Below are positions 1-8,259 of a DNA stretch of 64,000 bases, one piece after another. This stretch comes from Streptomyces sp. NBC_01233. GTDB lineage: Bacteria > Actinomycetota > Actinomycetes > Streptomycetales > Streptomycetaceae. The notes below the pieces were generated by a model. It was not told the DNA's origin and searched no databases. It worked only from the letters and a program-made list of their open reading frames with translations. Each line of letters starts with the position of its first letter. Position 1 is the first letter of the stretch. Where the stretch lies: assembly GCF_035989305.1 (NCBI RefSeq), contig NZ_CP108514.1, forward strand, positions 992,001 through 1,056,000. The letters run 5' to 3'. Made by a program: the position numbers and the translations under genes.

Positions 1-1
1 C

Positions 2-505
2 GCGGGCGAGGTCGCGAACATCACCCTCGCCGTGATCGCCTTCGGCTCCATGGCCGTGGGGATGCCCTTCACCATCCAGTACGCCCGCGAGCAGGTCGAT
101 CCGGCCCTGTGGCACACCCCCGGCTTCGTCCGGACCAACTACGTGATCACGGCGGTGTGGGGACTCGCCTTCCTGGTGGCGGCCGTCGCGGGCGCGTACG
201 GCGACCTGGTCCTGCACAACCCGGACAACATCTGGACCGGCTGGATCATCCAGATCCTGGCCATCGTCGCCGCGGTCCGCTTCACCGTCTGGTACCCGGA
301 CGTGGTCCGGGCCCGCGCCGCGCGCGAGGCGAGTGGCCAGGGCCCCGAACCGCTCCGCCTGGCAGGGCTGCTGCTGCCCCTGGCCGGGTTGCTGGTGCCG
401 ATCGGGATCGCCGTCCTCGTCTTCGACGGCAACGTGTGGTGGCTCGGTGTGGCCCTGATCGTGGCCGGCGGGCTCCTGACGAAGGCACTCCAGTCGCAGA
501 ACTGA
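2..505 (+). CDS. Integral membrane protein, 5' end outside window
   Basis: The reading frame is open from base 2 and ends at a TGA at 503-505, so only the C-terminal 167 or so residues are visible. I see about four hydrophobic stretches: one around AVIAFGSMAVG, then a long one at YVITAVWGLAFLVAAVAGAYG, one at IIQILAIVAAV, and two near the end (LLLPLAGLLVPIGIAVLVF and WWLGVALIVAGGLL). A polar segment (WYPDVVRARAAREAS) separates the two halves. No catalytic or transport motif is recognisable. The apparent GTG at 32 and ATG at 50 are internal, because the frame continues upstream with coding-like sequence (AGEVANITLA). The family is not assigned. Confidence 0.7.
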   Translation, partial: AGEVANITLAVIAFGSMAVGMPFTIQYAREQVDPALWHTPGFVRTNYVITAVWGLAFLVAAVAGAYGDLVLHNPDNIWTGWIIQILAIVAAVRFTVWYPDVVRARAAREASGQGPEPLRLAGLLLPLAGLLVPIGIAVLVFDGNVWWLGVALIVAGGLLTKALQSQN

Positions 506-706
506 GCCTGGCCGCCCGTCGCGTCGGGCTTTCGGGACCGACCCCACGGCAACTCCCCCTGGCTCAGGGCGGTAGCGTAGGGACGACATAAAACCAGGGG
601 CGGGTATGTGTCGGTGTGATCCGATCCGTGCCGCCCGTCGCCGGCCGCGATGTCACCGCCTGGCTGTTGGTTGCGTCTCACCCTCTGAGCAAGGAGCTCC
701 GCACGC

Positions 707-1492
707 ATGTCCATACCACCGCAGCCGCCGTCGTCCCCTCAGCCGTACCCGCCGTCGGGACCGTACGGGCAGCCGGCGCAACCCGGGCCGTACGGTGGCC
801 CGCAGGGCTGGCCGGGACAGCCGCCGATGATGTCGCAGAAGACCAACACGCTGGCCATCGTCGCGTTCGCCATGTCGATCCTCTGCGGGCTGCCGCTGGT
901 CCCGCTGATCCTCGGCATCATCGCCCTCTCCCAGATCCGCAACCGGGGTGAGAAGGGCAAGGGCCTGGCCGTCGCGGCCATCGTCATCCACAGCCTGGCC
1001 ATCGCGTTCTACGGGGTCCTGCTGGTCCTCGGGCTGACCGGGGCGCTGGACGACACCCCGCCGAAGCGCGACACCACTGGCCAGGTCACCGGATCGGGCT
1101 CCAGCAAGGTGCAGGACATCCGCAAGGGGGACTGCTTCAACACGGGCGGCGATCTGGCGGAGTACCAGGACGAGGACGGCGGCCAGGCCGGCTACTCGGT
1201 GAGCATCGTGCCGTGCGACCAGGCTCACGAGGGTGAGGCGTACGCCGTCCTCAACCTGGACGACGGCGCTTACCCGGGCACGGAGAAGGTCGTCAAGATC
1301 GCCGAGGAGAAGTGCTCCGGTACGGCGCTCACCGACTACGTGGGCAAGAACGCGAAGGTCTCGGACAAGCTGGAGGTCTTCTACTACTACCCGCAGCCCA
1401 GCACCTGGACGTTCGGCGACCGCGAGGTCACCTGCTTCGTGGGCGACCCCAGCGGCGCGAGCACGGGCTCGATCCGCTCCGCCGGTTCCTGA
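707..1492 (+). CDS. DUF4190 and septum-formation-like domain membrane protein
   Basis: A 261-residue protein with three parts. Residues 1-42 are a Pro/Gly/Gln/Tyr-rich cytoplasmic tail. Residues about 45-110 carry two membrane segments joined by a short basic loop (SQIRNRGEKGKG), the DUF4190 pattern common in actinomycetes. Residues about 135-255 form an outside domain with four cysteines (KGDCF, VPCDQ, EEKCS, VTCF) matching the septum-formation or DUF4190-associated domain. An AGGAG Shine-Dalgarno lies about 10 bases before the ATG. The domain architecture is clear. The role, perhaps cell envelope or division, is inference from domain names only. It stands alone and converges with the ABC permease remnant 24 bases downstream. 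Confidence 0.8.
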   Translation: MSIPPQPPSSPQPYPPSGPYGQPAQPGPYGGPQGWPGQPPMMSQKTNTLAIVAFAMSILCGLPLVPLILGIIALSQIRNRGEKGKGLAVAAIVIHSLAIAFYGVLLVLGLTGALDDTPPKRDTTGQVTGSGSSKVQDIRKGDCFNTGGDLAEYQDEDGGQAGYSVSIVPCDQAHEGEAYAVLNLDDGAYPGTEKVVKIAEEKCSGTALTDYVGKNAKVSDKLEVFYYYPQPSTWTFGDREVTCFVGDPSGASTGSIRSAGS

Positions 1493-1516
1493 GCCGCTGC
1501 CTCCGGCCCGATCGGC

Positions 1517-3260
1517 CTAGTCCCGTGCGCCGGCCGACTCGGCCGGCCGGCGCCGCAGGACCAGCGCGGCCGGGGTGACGGCCGAGACGACCGCGACGGC
1601 CGCGCAGGCGCCGACCGTCGCGCCGAGGACGTCCCACGGGATCACGATGCCGCTCGGGACGTCCAGGAGCCCGAGGGCCCACCGGATTCCGGCCAGGTTC
1701 AGGACGGCGACGAGGGAGCCGACGACCGCGCCGACGAGGACGACCAGCAGGGACTCCCCCGCCACCAGGCGGAGCACCTGCCACCGGGTGGCGCCGGCCA
1801 GGCGCAGTGCCGCGAGTTCGCGGGCCCGGCCGGTGGTGGCCATCACGAGGGTGTTGGCGAGTGCGATGCCGGTGTAGAGCAGGGCGATGCCGATGACCAG
1901 CAGGAAGCCCAGCCGGGTGGTGCGCTTGGTGTCGGGGTGACTGGCGGCCACCCACTGGTCCTTGGTCAGGGCCCGGCCCCCGGACCGCCGCGCCGCCTCG
2001 GCCAGCGCGGACCCCACCGCCGCGGCGTCCGCGCCCGGGGCGAGCCGTACGTCGATCCGGTCCACCTGCGCCCCGGGGGCGTTGGCCGGGGTGAGGTAGG
2101 CCCCGTTGTTGCCGGTGCCGATGCTCATCACGGCGGCGATCCGCAGGTTCTTGCGGGTGCCGTCGCCGAGCCACACGTCGACGCGCGATCCGACGGTGTG
2201 CCGCTCCCACTCCTCCGTGACGATGACGGAGTCGTCGTCGAGGTCGCTCAGCCTGCCCGCGACGAGGGGCGGTTCGGCCGTCCGGGCCAGGGCCTTCGGG
2301 TCGGCGGCGCGGGCGTCGGAGCGGATCAGCGCCACGCCCTCCTCCAGCGCGTGGACCGTGGTCGGGGCGGTGGCGGAGACCTCGGTCCCGGGCACGGCCC
2401 GGATCCGTTCGACGGCCGCCCGGTCGAAGCCGGCCGCCCCGCCCGTGATGACGAAGTCGGCGCTGGTCTGCTGCCGGACCTCGGCGGCCTTGGCCTCGCC
2501 CAGGGTGGCGGTCGTGCCGAGCAGGGACCCGGCGAGGGCGACGGTGACGAGGACGGGGGCGGCGACGGCCGCCGTGCGCCGGATGCCCGCGGCCGCGTTC
2601 TCCCGGATCAGCATCCCGCCGGCGTCCGGCAGTTGGGCCGGAAGCCAGGCGATCAACCGGGCCAGTGGCCGGACGAGCACCGGGGCCAGCAGCGCGAAGG
2701 CGACGATGAACAGCATCGGGCGGGTGGTGTACGTCTTGCGGTGGAGCAGGTCCGACGGGTCGGTGAGCAGCGCGTGCGCGAGGGTGCCGAGACCGGCCAG
2801 CAGCAGTGCGGCGCCGAGGATCCAGCGGCCCGGGGTCGTGGTCCTCGTCGCAGTGCGGGGCGCGGCCCGCGGTGAGGGCGTACGGGGCGAAGGCGGCGAC
2901 CGACCAGGGGTGGCCGACGAGTTGCTCCGGCGCGCCGTCGGCGCGGACGGGGAAGGACCGGTCCTCGGCGGTCCGGCCGAGGGCGGCCGGCCGCTGTGCG
3001 AGGTCGGGGGCGACGGGCTTGGGGTGGGCGAGTTTGCGGCTGCGTTCTCCGTTCGGGGTCGGGACGCGGAGGAGGTCGTCGCCCTTGACGACGACGGGGG
3101 CCTGGGCGAACCGTTCGGGCAGGCGCTGCGGGGCGTCCAGGGTCGCGGCGATCGCGAGGCCCATGGTGGCGATCAGGCCGACGCCGAGGGCCAGTGCGAC
3201 GAAGCTCCCGACGAAGGTGACCCAGCGGGTGCGCGCGGTGCGCAGGGCGATGCTCAGCAC
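1517..3260 (-). pseudogene. FtsX/MacB-type ABC transporter permease, internally deleted and frameshifted
   Basis: The start is a GTG at 3258-3260 that overlaps the stop of the upstream ATPase gene. Frame one encodes the first membrane helix (TFVGSFVALALGVGLIATMGLA) and the start of the extracellular MacB_PCD region up to about base 2862 (APYALTAGRAPH). Coding then resumes in another frame from about 2860 (TPGRWILGAALLLAGLGTLA) and continues to the TAG at 1517 through the second core domain and the last three FtsX helices. About 580 codons are present, against roughly 800-850 usual for this permease class. A central block holding the rest of the first extracellular domain and the first three-helix bundle is therefore missing, and the join is out of frame. 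A sequencing error alone would not explain the missing length. Confidence 0.75.
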
Positions 3261-3991
3261 GGTGCGGCCTCCAGCCTGGTCATGTGGGCGGCGATGTCCG
3301 GGGCGCTCGCGCCGGACAGTTCGCCGTTCAGGCGGCCGTCGGCGAGGAAGACGACACGGTCCGCGTAGGAGGCGGCCACGGGGTCGTGGGTGACCACGAC
3401 GACCGTCTGGCGGTCGGTGTCGACCATGGCCCGGAGCAGGGTGAGCACCTCGCGGCCGGTCCGCGAGTCCAGGGCGCCGGTGGGCTCGTCGCCGAAGAGC
3501 ACGTCGGGGCGGGTGATGAGGGCGCGGGCCAGGGCCACGCGCTGCTGCTGACCGCCGGACAGCTGGGCGGGCCGGTGCCGGGCCCGTTCGCCCAGGCCCA
3601 CCCGGGCCAGGACCTCTCGGACCTCGGCCTTGGCGGGGCGGCGGCCGGCGAGGCGCAGCGGCAGGGCCACGTTCTGCTCGGCGGTCAGGGCGGGCAGCAG
3701 GTTGAAGGCCTGGAAGACGAAGCCGATCCGGTCCCGGCGCAGCAGGGTCAGCCGGGTCTCGCTCAGTCCGCCGAGTTCGGTGCCGCCGATGGTGACGGTG
3801 CCCGAGGTGGGCCGGTCGAGTCCGGCGGCGCACTGCAACAGGGTGGACTTGCCGGAGCCGGACGGGCCCATGACGGCGGTGAAGGTGCCCTGGGGGAAGT
3901 CGAGGGAGACCTGGTCGAGGGCGGTGACCGCCTGATCGCCGGTCCCGTGGACCCGGCTGACGTCCCTGAGTTGGATCGCGTCGTTTTCCAT
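3254..3991 (-). CDS. ABC transporter ATPase, MacB/LolD type
   Basis: A 245-residue nucleotide-binding subunit that would energise the FtsX-like permease encoded directly downstream. Walker A GPSGSGKS is at residues 42-49, the signature [15 protein letters not shown] at about 148, and Walker B VLFGDEPT just after it. The H-loop is in VVVTHDPVAA. The ATG at 3991 (MENDAIQLRDV) is preferred over the upstream in-frame start at 4174, because the upstream residues are low-complexity and family members begin with this IQLRDVSRVHG strand. The stop overlaps the permease GTG by a few bases, so the two are translationally coupled. The permease is damaged, so this ATPase may have lost its partner. Confidence 0.85.
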   Translation of the reverse strand: MENDAIQLRDVSRVHGTGDQAVTALDQVSLDFPQGTFTAVMGPSGSGKSTLLQCAAGLDRPTSGTVTIGGTELGGLSETRLTLLRRDRIGFVFQAFNLLPALTAEQNVALPLRLAGRRPAKAEVREVLARVGLGERARHRPAQLSGGQQQRVALARALITRPDVLFGDEPTGALDSRTGREVLTLLRAMVDTDRQTVVVVTHDPVAASYADRVVFLADGRLNGELSGASAPDIAAHMTRLEAAPC

Positions 3992-4318
3992 GCCTCGACT
4001 CAACCGTCCCGGGCGGTCCGGCACAGCGGGCCTGGAGGGTGTTCCGGGGGTGGGGCCAGCCCTACCCCCGGAGGGGTTCCCGACCGCGTCCGGGCCGATC
4101 GCGCCGGGTCGGTCAAAGGTTTCGGGGGCGTTTCCCGGTCGGTGTTCGGCCGATTCGGCGGTCCGCTCCCCCACAGGTCAGCTCGCTCGCACCGCTGCGG
4201 TCTGCACTCATCCGTACACGATGCGTGACGAGAAATGGGGGTGCGAACGGGCGTTCACGGCCCGCGTGGGCAAGACTCTGTCCGCTATCCGAAACGCCAA
4301 CCCAAGGGAGTGTTCGAA
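3992..4318. other. Intergenic region between divergent genes
   Basis: This 327-base stretch separates the leftward ABC ATPase from the rightward subtilisin inhibitor and must hold both promoters. An AAGGGAG ribosome site lies just before the inhibitor ATG. I see no convincing -35/-10 pair, riboswitch or additional gene. Confidence 0.4.
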
Positions 4319-4762
4319 ATGCGGTCCATCGCAAGGGGTCTCGGGCTCGGTTCCGCCGCCATGGCGCTCACCGCGCTCACCGCACTGGCCTGGCCGGGTA
4401 CGGCCGGGGCCGCGCCGGCCGGCACGGAGAGCCTGTACGCGCCGTCCGCGCTCGTGCTCGGCGTGACGGCGGGGCAGGACGCCGACAGCGGCACGGTGCT
4501 GCGTGCGGTGACGCTCGTCTGTGCGCCGACGCCGGGCGGGACGCACCCGAACCCGGTCGCCGCGTGCGCCGAGTTACGCGCGAACGGTTCCCGGCTGGAC
4601 CCGCTCGCGGCCCCGGCCGCCGACGCGGTGTGTACCAGGGAGTGGAACCCGATGACGGTGACGGCCGACGGGGTGTGGCAGGGCCGCCGGCTCAGCTACA
4701 CCTACACCTTCGCCAATCCGTGCGGCTTCCGGAACACCACGGGCGTGCTGTTCGACTTCTGA
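4319..4762 (+). CDS. Streptomyces subtilisin inhibitor (SSI) family protein
   Basis: A 147-residue secreted serine-protease inhibitor. Residues 1 to about 34 are a signal peptide (basic MRSIARG, hydrophobic core, cleavage near TAGAAPAG). The mature part begins with the family pattern SLYAPSALVLGVT and contains VTLVCAPTPGGTHPNP, DGVWQGRRLSY and a C-terminal TGVLFDF. The four cysteines at 68, 83, 105 and 135 match the two conserved disulfides. Aligning C-P-M-V-Y-D-P of classical SSI with C105-T-R-E-W-N-P puts Arg107 at P1, which predicts inhibition of trypsin-like rather than chymotrypsin- or subtilisin-like proteases. In Streptomyces such inhibitors control extracellular proteases during aerial growth. 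The ATG has an AGGGAG site about 8 bases upstream. Confidence 0.92.
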   Translation: MRSIARGLGLGSAAMALTALTALAWPGTAGAAPAGTESLYAPSALVLGVTAGQDADSGTVLRAVTLVCAPTPGGTHPNPVAACAELRANGSRLDPLAAPAADAVCTREWNPMTVTADGVWQGRRLSYTYTFANPCGFRNTTGVLFDF

Positions 4763-4863
4763 CCCCCCGTGACACGACGGGCCGGGCGGCGCCGTGCGAC
4801 CGCCGTCCGGCTCACGGGGGCCATGCGCGGACCGGGGGGTGACGGGGTCGACCGCCCCCGATC

Positions 4864-5754
4864 TCAGCCCAGTTCGAGGCTGGTCACCCCGAAGAGCTCG
4901 GCCAGGGCGAGGTCCGGGGCCGGGCCGGTGTACATCCGGGCGGTCTCGAAGACCGGGTCCAGGCCGAGGCCCGCGAGGAGTGCCGTGGCCTGCGGGTTCG
5001 CGTCCGGCGCGTCCACGGAGACCACACCTGCGGGCGCGTGCCGGGCGAGCCGCCGCAGCAGGGCGGCCGCCACCGCCGGGTCGGCCGCGTAGAGCGGGCC
5101 GATCCGGTGGGCGGCGCTGCACGGGCGGATCACCCCGAGGCCTTCGATCCGACCGTCGCGGACGGCGGCCAGTGCCGTCCGGCCGGGCAGCCCGGTCCAG
5201 GCGGACAGGAAGGCGGGGCGCGGTTCGGGGAAGAACCGCCGGTCGTAGGCGGCGAGCAGAGCGAAGGGCAGCGAGGCCGCGTCCACGATCGTGACCCCGG
5301 CGTCGGCCCCGGCGCCGACCCCGGCGCCGGTCTCGTTCTCGGCCCCGCCGTCGCCGTACCCCTCGGGGACACCCTCGTAGCGGACGTTGTTCCAGGCCGG
5401 AAGGAAGCCGGACTTGCGGTAGTTGCCCTGCTGGGCGACGACCCCGTCCAGGCCCACGAGCCGGCCGTCGAGGCGTTCCATACCGGCGTGCCACAGGCGG
5501 ATGCCGTAGCCCTGGCCGCGGAAGGCCGGGCGGGCGATGTAGAGGCCGATGAAGCCGAAGCCGGCCCCGTAGCGGACGGCGGAGATGCAGGCCACCGGTT
5601 CGCCGTCGAGCCGGCCGACGAGGAAGCCCTCCGGGTCGGCCACCGCGAACGCGAACCGGTCCGAGTCCCCCGGGTTCCAGCCCTCCTCCTCGGCCCAGCC
5701 GCGCATCAGTTCCATGTCGGCGGCGCTCGCGCCGGTGATCTCGAATCCCGTCAT
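4864..5754 (-). CDS. GNAT family N-acetyltransferase, double-domain type
   Basis: A 296-residue protein. The N-terminal GNAT fold (residues about 1-140) has the acetyl-CoA loop in ARPAFRGQGYGIRLW (R/Q-x-x-G-x-G/A). The C-terminal half (about 165-296) looks like the second acetyltransferase-like domain found after such GNATs (YRRFFPEPRPAFL, GLGVIRPC, GPLYAADPAVAAALL). An acidic Gly/Ala linker with GAGVGAGADAG joins them. The ATG at 5752-5754 overlaps the TGA of the upstream ATP-grasp gene as ATGA, so the pair is co-translated. The substrate is unknown. Pairing with an ATP-grasp enzyme suggests that both modify a small amine- or carboxyl-bearing molecule, but that is inference. Confidence 0.85.
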   Translation of the reverse strand: MTGFEITGASAADMELMRGWAEEEGWNPGDSDRFAFAVADPEGFLVGRLDGEPVACISAVRYGAGFGFIGLYIARPAFRGQGYGIRLWHAGMERLDGRLVGLDGVVAQQGNYRKSGFLPAWNNVRYEGVPEGYGDGGAENETGAGVGAGADAGVTIVDAASLPFALLAAYDRRFFPEPRPAFLSAWTGLPGRTALAAVRDGRIEGLGVIRPCSAAHRIGPLYAADPAVAAALLRRLARHAPAGVVSVDAPDANPQATALLAGLGLDPVFETARMYTGPAPDLALAELFGVTSLELG

Positions 5755-6677
5755 GCCGGTGTTGTACCAGATGCGGACGGTGTGCACAGGAGTGCCTGAT
5801 CGGTCGTCAACAGCTGTACGAACGCGGTGAGATCGACCTCCCGGTGGAGGTCGCTGACCTGTCCGTCGCCCACTTCGACGACCCGCCAGACCCCGTCCGC
5901 GCGCAGCGCGAGGTCGGTGGTCACGAAGGGGCAGCCCAGCGCTTCGACGGCCGCCCGTACCGGCTCGGGGACCTCGGCGACCGCACTGTCGGGGTGGGCG
6001 GTGACCAGCCCGGGCACCCCGTCCCGCCACCACACGCGCACCTCCGCGGCCGCCCCCTGCGGCGCGACGAAGGTCTCGAAGGCCCTCAGCACCACCCCGC
6101 CCGCCAGGAACTCGTCCTGGAGTTCGACGAAGCGTGCGGCCACCCGGTGCAGGGCGGCCGGGTCGGCGAGGTCGGGCACGTAACAGGCCTCGGCCCACTC
6201 GTGCTTGCGGGACTTCACGTAGTCCTTGACGACGGCGGACCCCGGCGGCAGCCCGGCGGCGAGGGCCGCGAGCCGCTGCGGGTCCGGGACCTCTCCGGGC
6301 GCGGCGGGCAGCCAGCCGCTGACCGGGGTGAGGCCGGCGAAGGTCCCGTACCAGCCGGGGAGTTCGTGCGCCCGCCGGTACGCCTCGGGGGTGACGGCGA
6401 GTTCGGCGCCGCGCCGGTGCAGGGCGGCGTCCAGTTCGGCGTACCGCCCCACGGGGAGCATCCAGCCGCGGTACCAGACGGCTCCCGTCCCCTCGGCACC
6501 CGCGCCACCGCCCGCTCGGGGTCCCCGGCGAGCAGCGCATCGTGGTCGACGAGCAGGGCCGTGCCGCCGACGGCGCGCAGCTGCCGGGCCTCCGCCCGCG
6601 AAGTGGGCGTCGGCCCGGCGCTCGTTCAGCGGGTCGCGGCAGTAGAGGACGGTGGTGGTCGCGGTCGTCGTCGGCAT
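5751..6677 (-). CDS. ATP-grasp (R2K-type) domain protein with a locally out-of-frame N-terminus
   Basis: A 308-residue open frame. From about residue 65 onward it matches an R2K-clade ATP-grasp fold: WYRGWMLP, PGSAVVKDYVKSRKHEW (ATP-binding lysines), ELQDEFLAGGVVLRAFE, EVRVWWRDGVPGLV, and the metal/phosphate end WRVVEVGDGQVSDL. The N-terminus VLYCRDPLNERRADAHF is also family-like. Residues about 27-62 are instead a low-complexity Arg/Ala/Gly string. Reading one base over in 6500-6605 gives sensible sequence (EARQLRAVGGTALLVDHDAL). Two compensating shifts therefore bracket this block. They may be true mutations or base-call errors. The gene is coupled to the downstream GNAT through ATGA. The enzyme would form an amide or ester bond using ATP. 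Confidence 0.75.
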   Translation of the reverse strand: MPTTTATTTVLYCRDPLNERRADAHFAGGGPAAARRRRHGPARRPRCAARRGPRAGGGAGAEGTGAVWYRGWMLPVGRYAELDAALHRRGAELAVTPEAYRRAHELPGWYGTFAGLTPVSGWLPAAPGEVPDPQRLAALAAGLPPGSAVVKDYVKSRKHEWAEACYVPDLADPAALHRVAARFVELQDEFLAGGVVLRAFETFVAPQGAAAEVRVWWRDGVPGLVTAHPDSAVAEVPEPVRAAVEALGCPFVTTDLALRADGVWRVVEVGDGQVSDLHREVDLTAFVQLLTTDQALLCTPSASGTTPA

Positions 6678-6719
6678 GCGCCCACCCTACGGACGGCCCC
6701 GCGGATCACCGTACGGATT

Positions 6720-7160
6720 TCAGCCCGCGCAGATCACGTCGTCGAGCCGGATGGGCTTGAAGTCGAGGCGGACGTACGCGGTGAAGGTGTCGGTGACCCC
6801 GCCGGCCCAGTGGGTGGTGACGGTGGCCCAGCCGACGCCGGCCGCCTGGGCGACGGTGACCGGGCCGATGCCGATGTTCTGCGGCGCGTTCTGGGAGCAG
6901 AGCAGGACGTCGGAGTCCGCATTCACCTGCTGTCTGTCCTTGAGGATCTGCGAGACGTACTGCTCGCGGTCGTGCGGGGAGGGGCCGTGGGCGCCGTAGA
7001 AGGTGGCGAGGAAGCGGCTGATCTGATCGGCCGTGTGCCCCTCCGCACTCGCGGGTGCGACGGACGGGGCCGGCACGGCGTGGGCGGGGCCGGACGACAG
7101 GGCCGGCAGCGCGAGCAGGGTCAGCAGCAGGGCGCCAAGGCTGTGCGGCTTGAGCATCAT
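6720..7160 (-). CDS. Secreted hypothetical protein
   Basis: A 146-residue exported protein beginning MMLKPHSLGALLLTLLALPA with a clear signal peptide ending near SGPAHAVPAP. The mature part contains HTADQISRFLATFYGAHGPS, followed by a beta-rich stretch (VGWATVTTHWAGGVTDTFTAYVRLDFKP) and a C-terminal DDVICAG. The cysteines LLCSQ and VICAG could form one disulfide. The pattern resembles small secreted actinomycete proteins of unknown function with an NTF2-like feel. I do not recognise a named family. The start at 7160 was chosen because the upstream in-frame residues lack signal-peptide character. Confidence 0.65.
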   Translation of the reverse strand: MMLKPHSLGALLLTLLALPALSSGPAHAVPAPSVAPASAEGHTADQISRFLATFYGAHGPSPHDREQYVSQILKDRQQVNADSDVLLCSQNAPQNIGIGPVTVAQAAGVGWATVTTHWAGGVTDTFTAYVRLDFKPIRLDDVICAG

Positions 7161-7323
7161 GTCCGGTTTTGTACCCGGCTGGCCGCTGCACCGGGAGGGA
7201 GCCGCGCGGATCTCACTCCTGTGGGGGGCGGGATTCACCGCAGAAACGACCCTCCGGCGCCCTCACGGCCGGGGCGCGGTAATGGGGTCGCGGCCGCCCG
7301 GCGCCGGTACGTAGGGTCGGAGC

Positions 7324-8052
7324 ATGGGGAAGCCGCTTGTCGCAGTGTTCAGCGGGGCCGGGATGTCCACCGACTCCGGCATTCCGGACTACCGTGGGCC
7401 GCAGGGCCTGTGGCGCCGGGAGCCGGACGCCGAGAAGCTCGTGACCTACGCGTACTACATGGCCGATCCGGAGATCCGGCGCCGGTCCTGGCTGATGCGG
7501 GCCGAGCTCGGTGCACTCGGGGCGCGGCCGAACGCCGCGCACCTGGCCGTGGCCGAGCTCGAACGCGGCGGCACCCCCGTCCGGGTCATCACCCAGAACG
7601 TGGACGGGCTGCACCAGCTCGCCGGGATGCCCGCGCGCAAGGTGTTCGAGCTGCACGGCACGGCCCGGTCGGTGGTGTGCACGGCCTGTCACGCGCGGTC
7701 CGGCATGGACGGGGCGCTGGCCCGGGTCGCCGCCGGGGAACCGGATCCCGCCTGTCTGGCGTGCGGCGGGATCCTGAAGGCGGCGACCGTGATGTTCGGG
7801 CAGCGGCTCGACCCCGTGGTGCTGGGGCAGGCGATGGCCGTGGCCAAGGGGTGCCAGGTCTTCATCGCCGTCGGATCCACCCTGCAGGTGCAGCCCGCCG
7901 CGTCACTGGCCGGGACGGCCGCCGAGGCCGGGGCCCGGCTGATCATCGTGAACGCGGAGGAGACCCCGTACGACTCCCTGGCCGACGAGGTCGTCCGCGA
8001 GCCGATCGGCACCGCCCTGCCCGCGCTGCTGGCGAGGATCACCGCGAGCTGA
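7324..8052 (+). CDS. Sir2-family NAD-dependent protein deacylase
   Basis: A 242-residue sirtuin. The NAD-binding Rossmann motif [15 protein letters not shown] is near residues 11-25. TQNVDGLH at about 83-90 and the catalytic His in ELHGTA at about 104 follow. The zinc site is a complete Cys4 set: [10 protein letters not shown] and, about 20 residues later, [11 protein letters not shown]. The C-terminal half has [13 protein letters not shown] and [12 protein letters not shown], which bind the nicotinamide ribose side. The length and all catalytic residues are intact, so it should remove acyl groups from lysines using NAD. The ATG at 7324 has a GGGTCGGAGC stretch upstream. It appears monocistronic. 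Confidence 0.92.
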   Translation: MGKPLVAVFSGAGMSTDSGIPDYRGPQGLWRREPDAEKLVTYAYYMADPEIRRRSWLMRAELGALGARPNAAHLAVAELERGGTPVRVITQNVDGLHQLAGMPARKVFELHGTARSVVCTACHARSGMDGALARVAAGEPDPACLACGGILKAATVMFGQRLDPVVLGQAMAVAKGCQVFIAVGSTLQVQPAASLAGTAAEAGARLIIVNAEETPYDSLADEVVREPIGTALPALLARITAS

Positions 8053-8259
8053 TCCGTGCCGGCCACCTGGTCCGCCTCGCCATCGGATTCGGTCAATCCA
8101 CTGCCCGCTTGGCCGAGATGGCCCCAATAATGCCCTTTCAGGCAAATCTGACCGAAGATCATCCCACTTCTCGCACCCCGTCCCTCCATGATTCCCTACG
8201 GGCCCTCCGGGCCTTCACGGACGGGACGCAGCCGTCCGCACAGGGGTGGGAGGGCGGAA

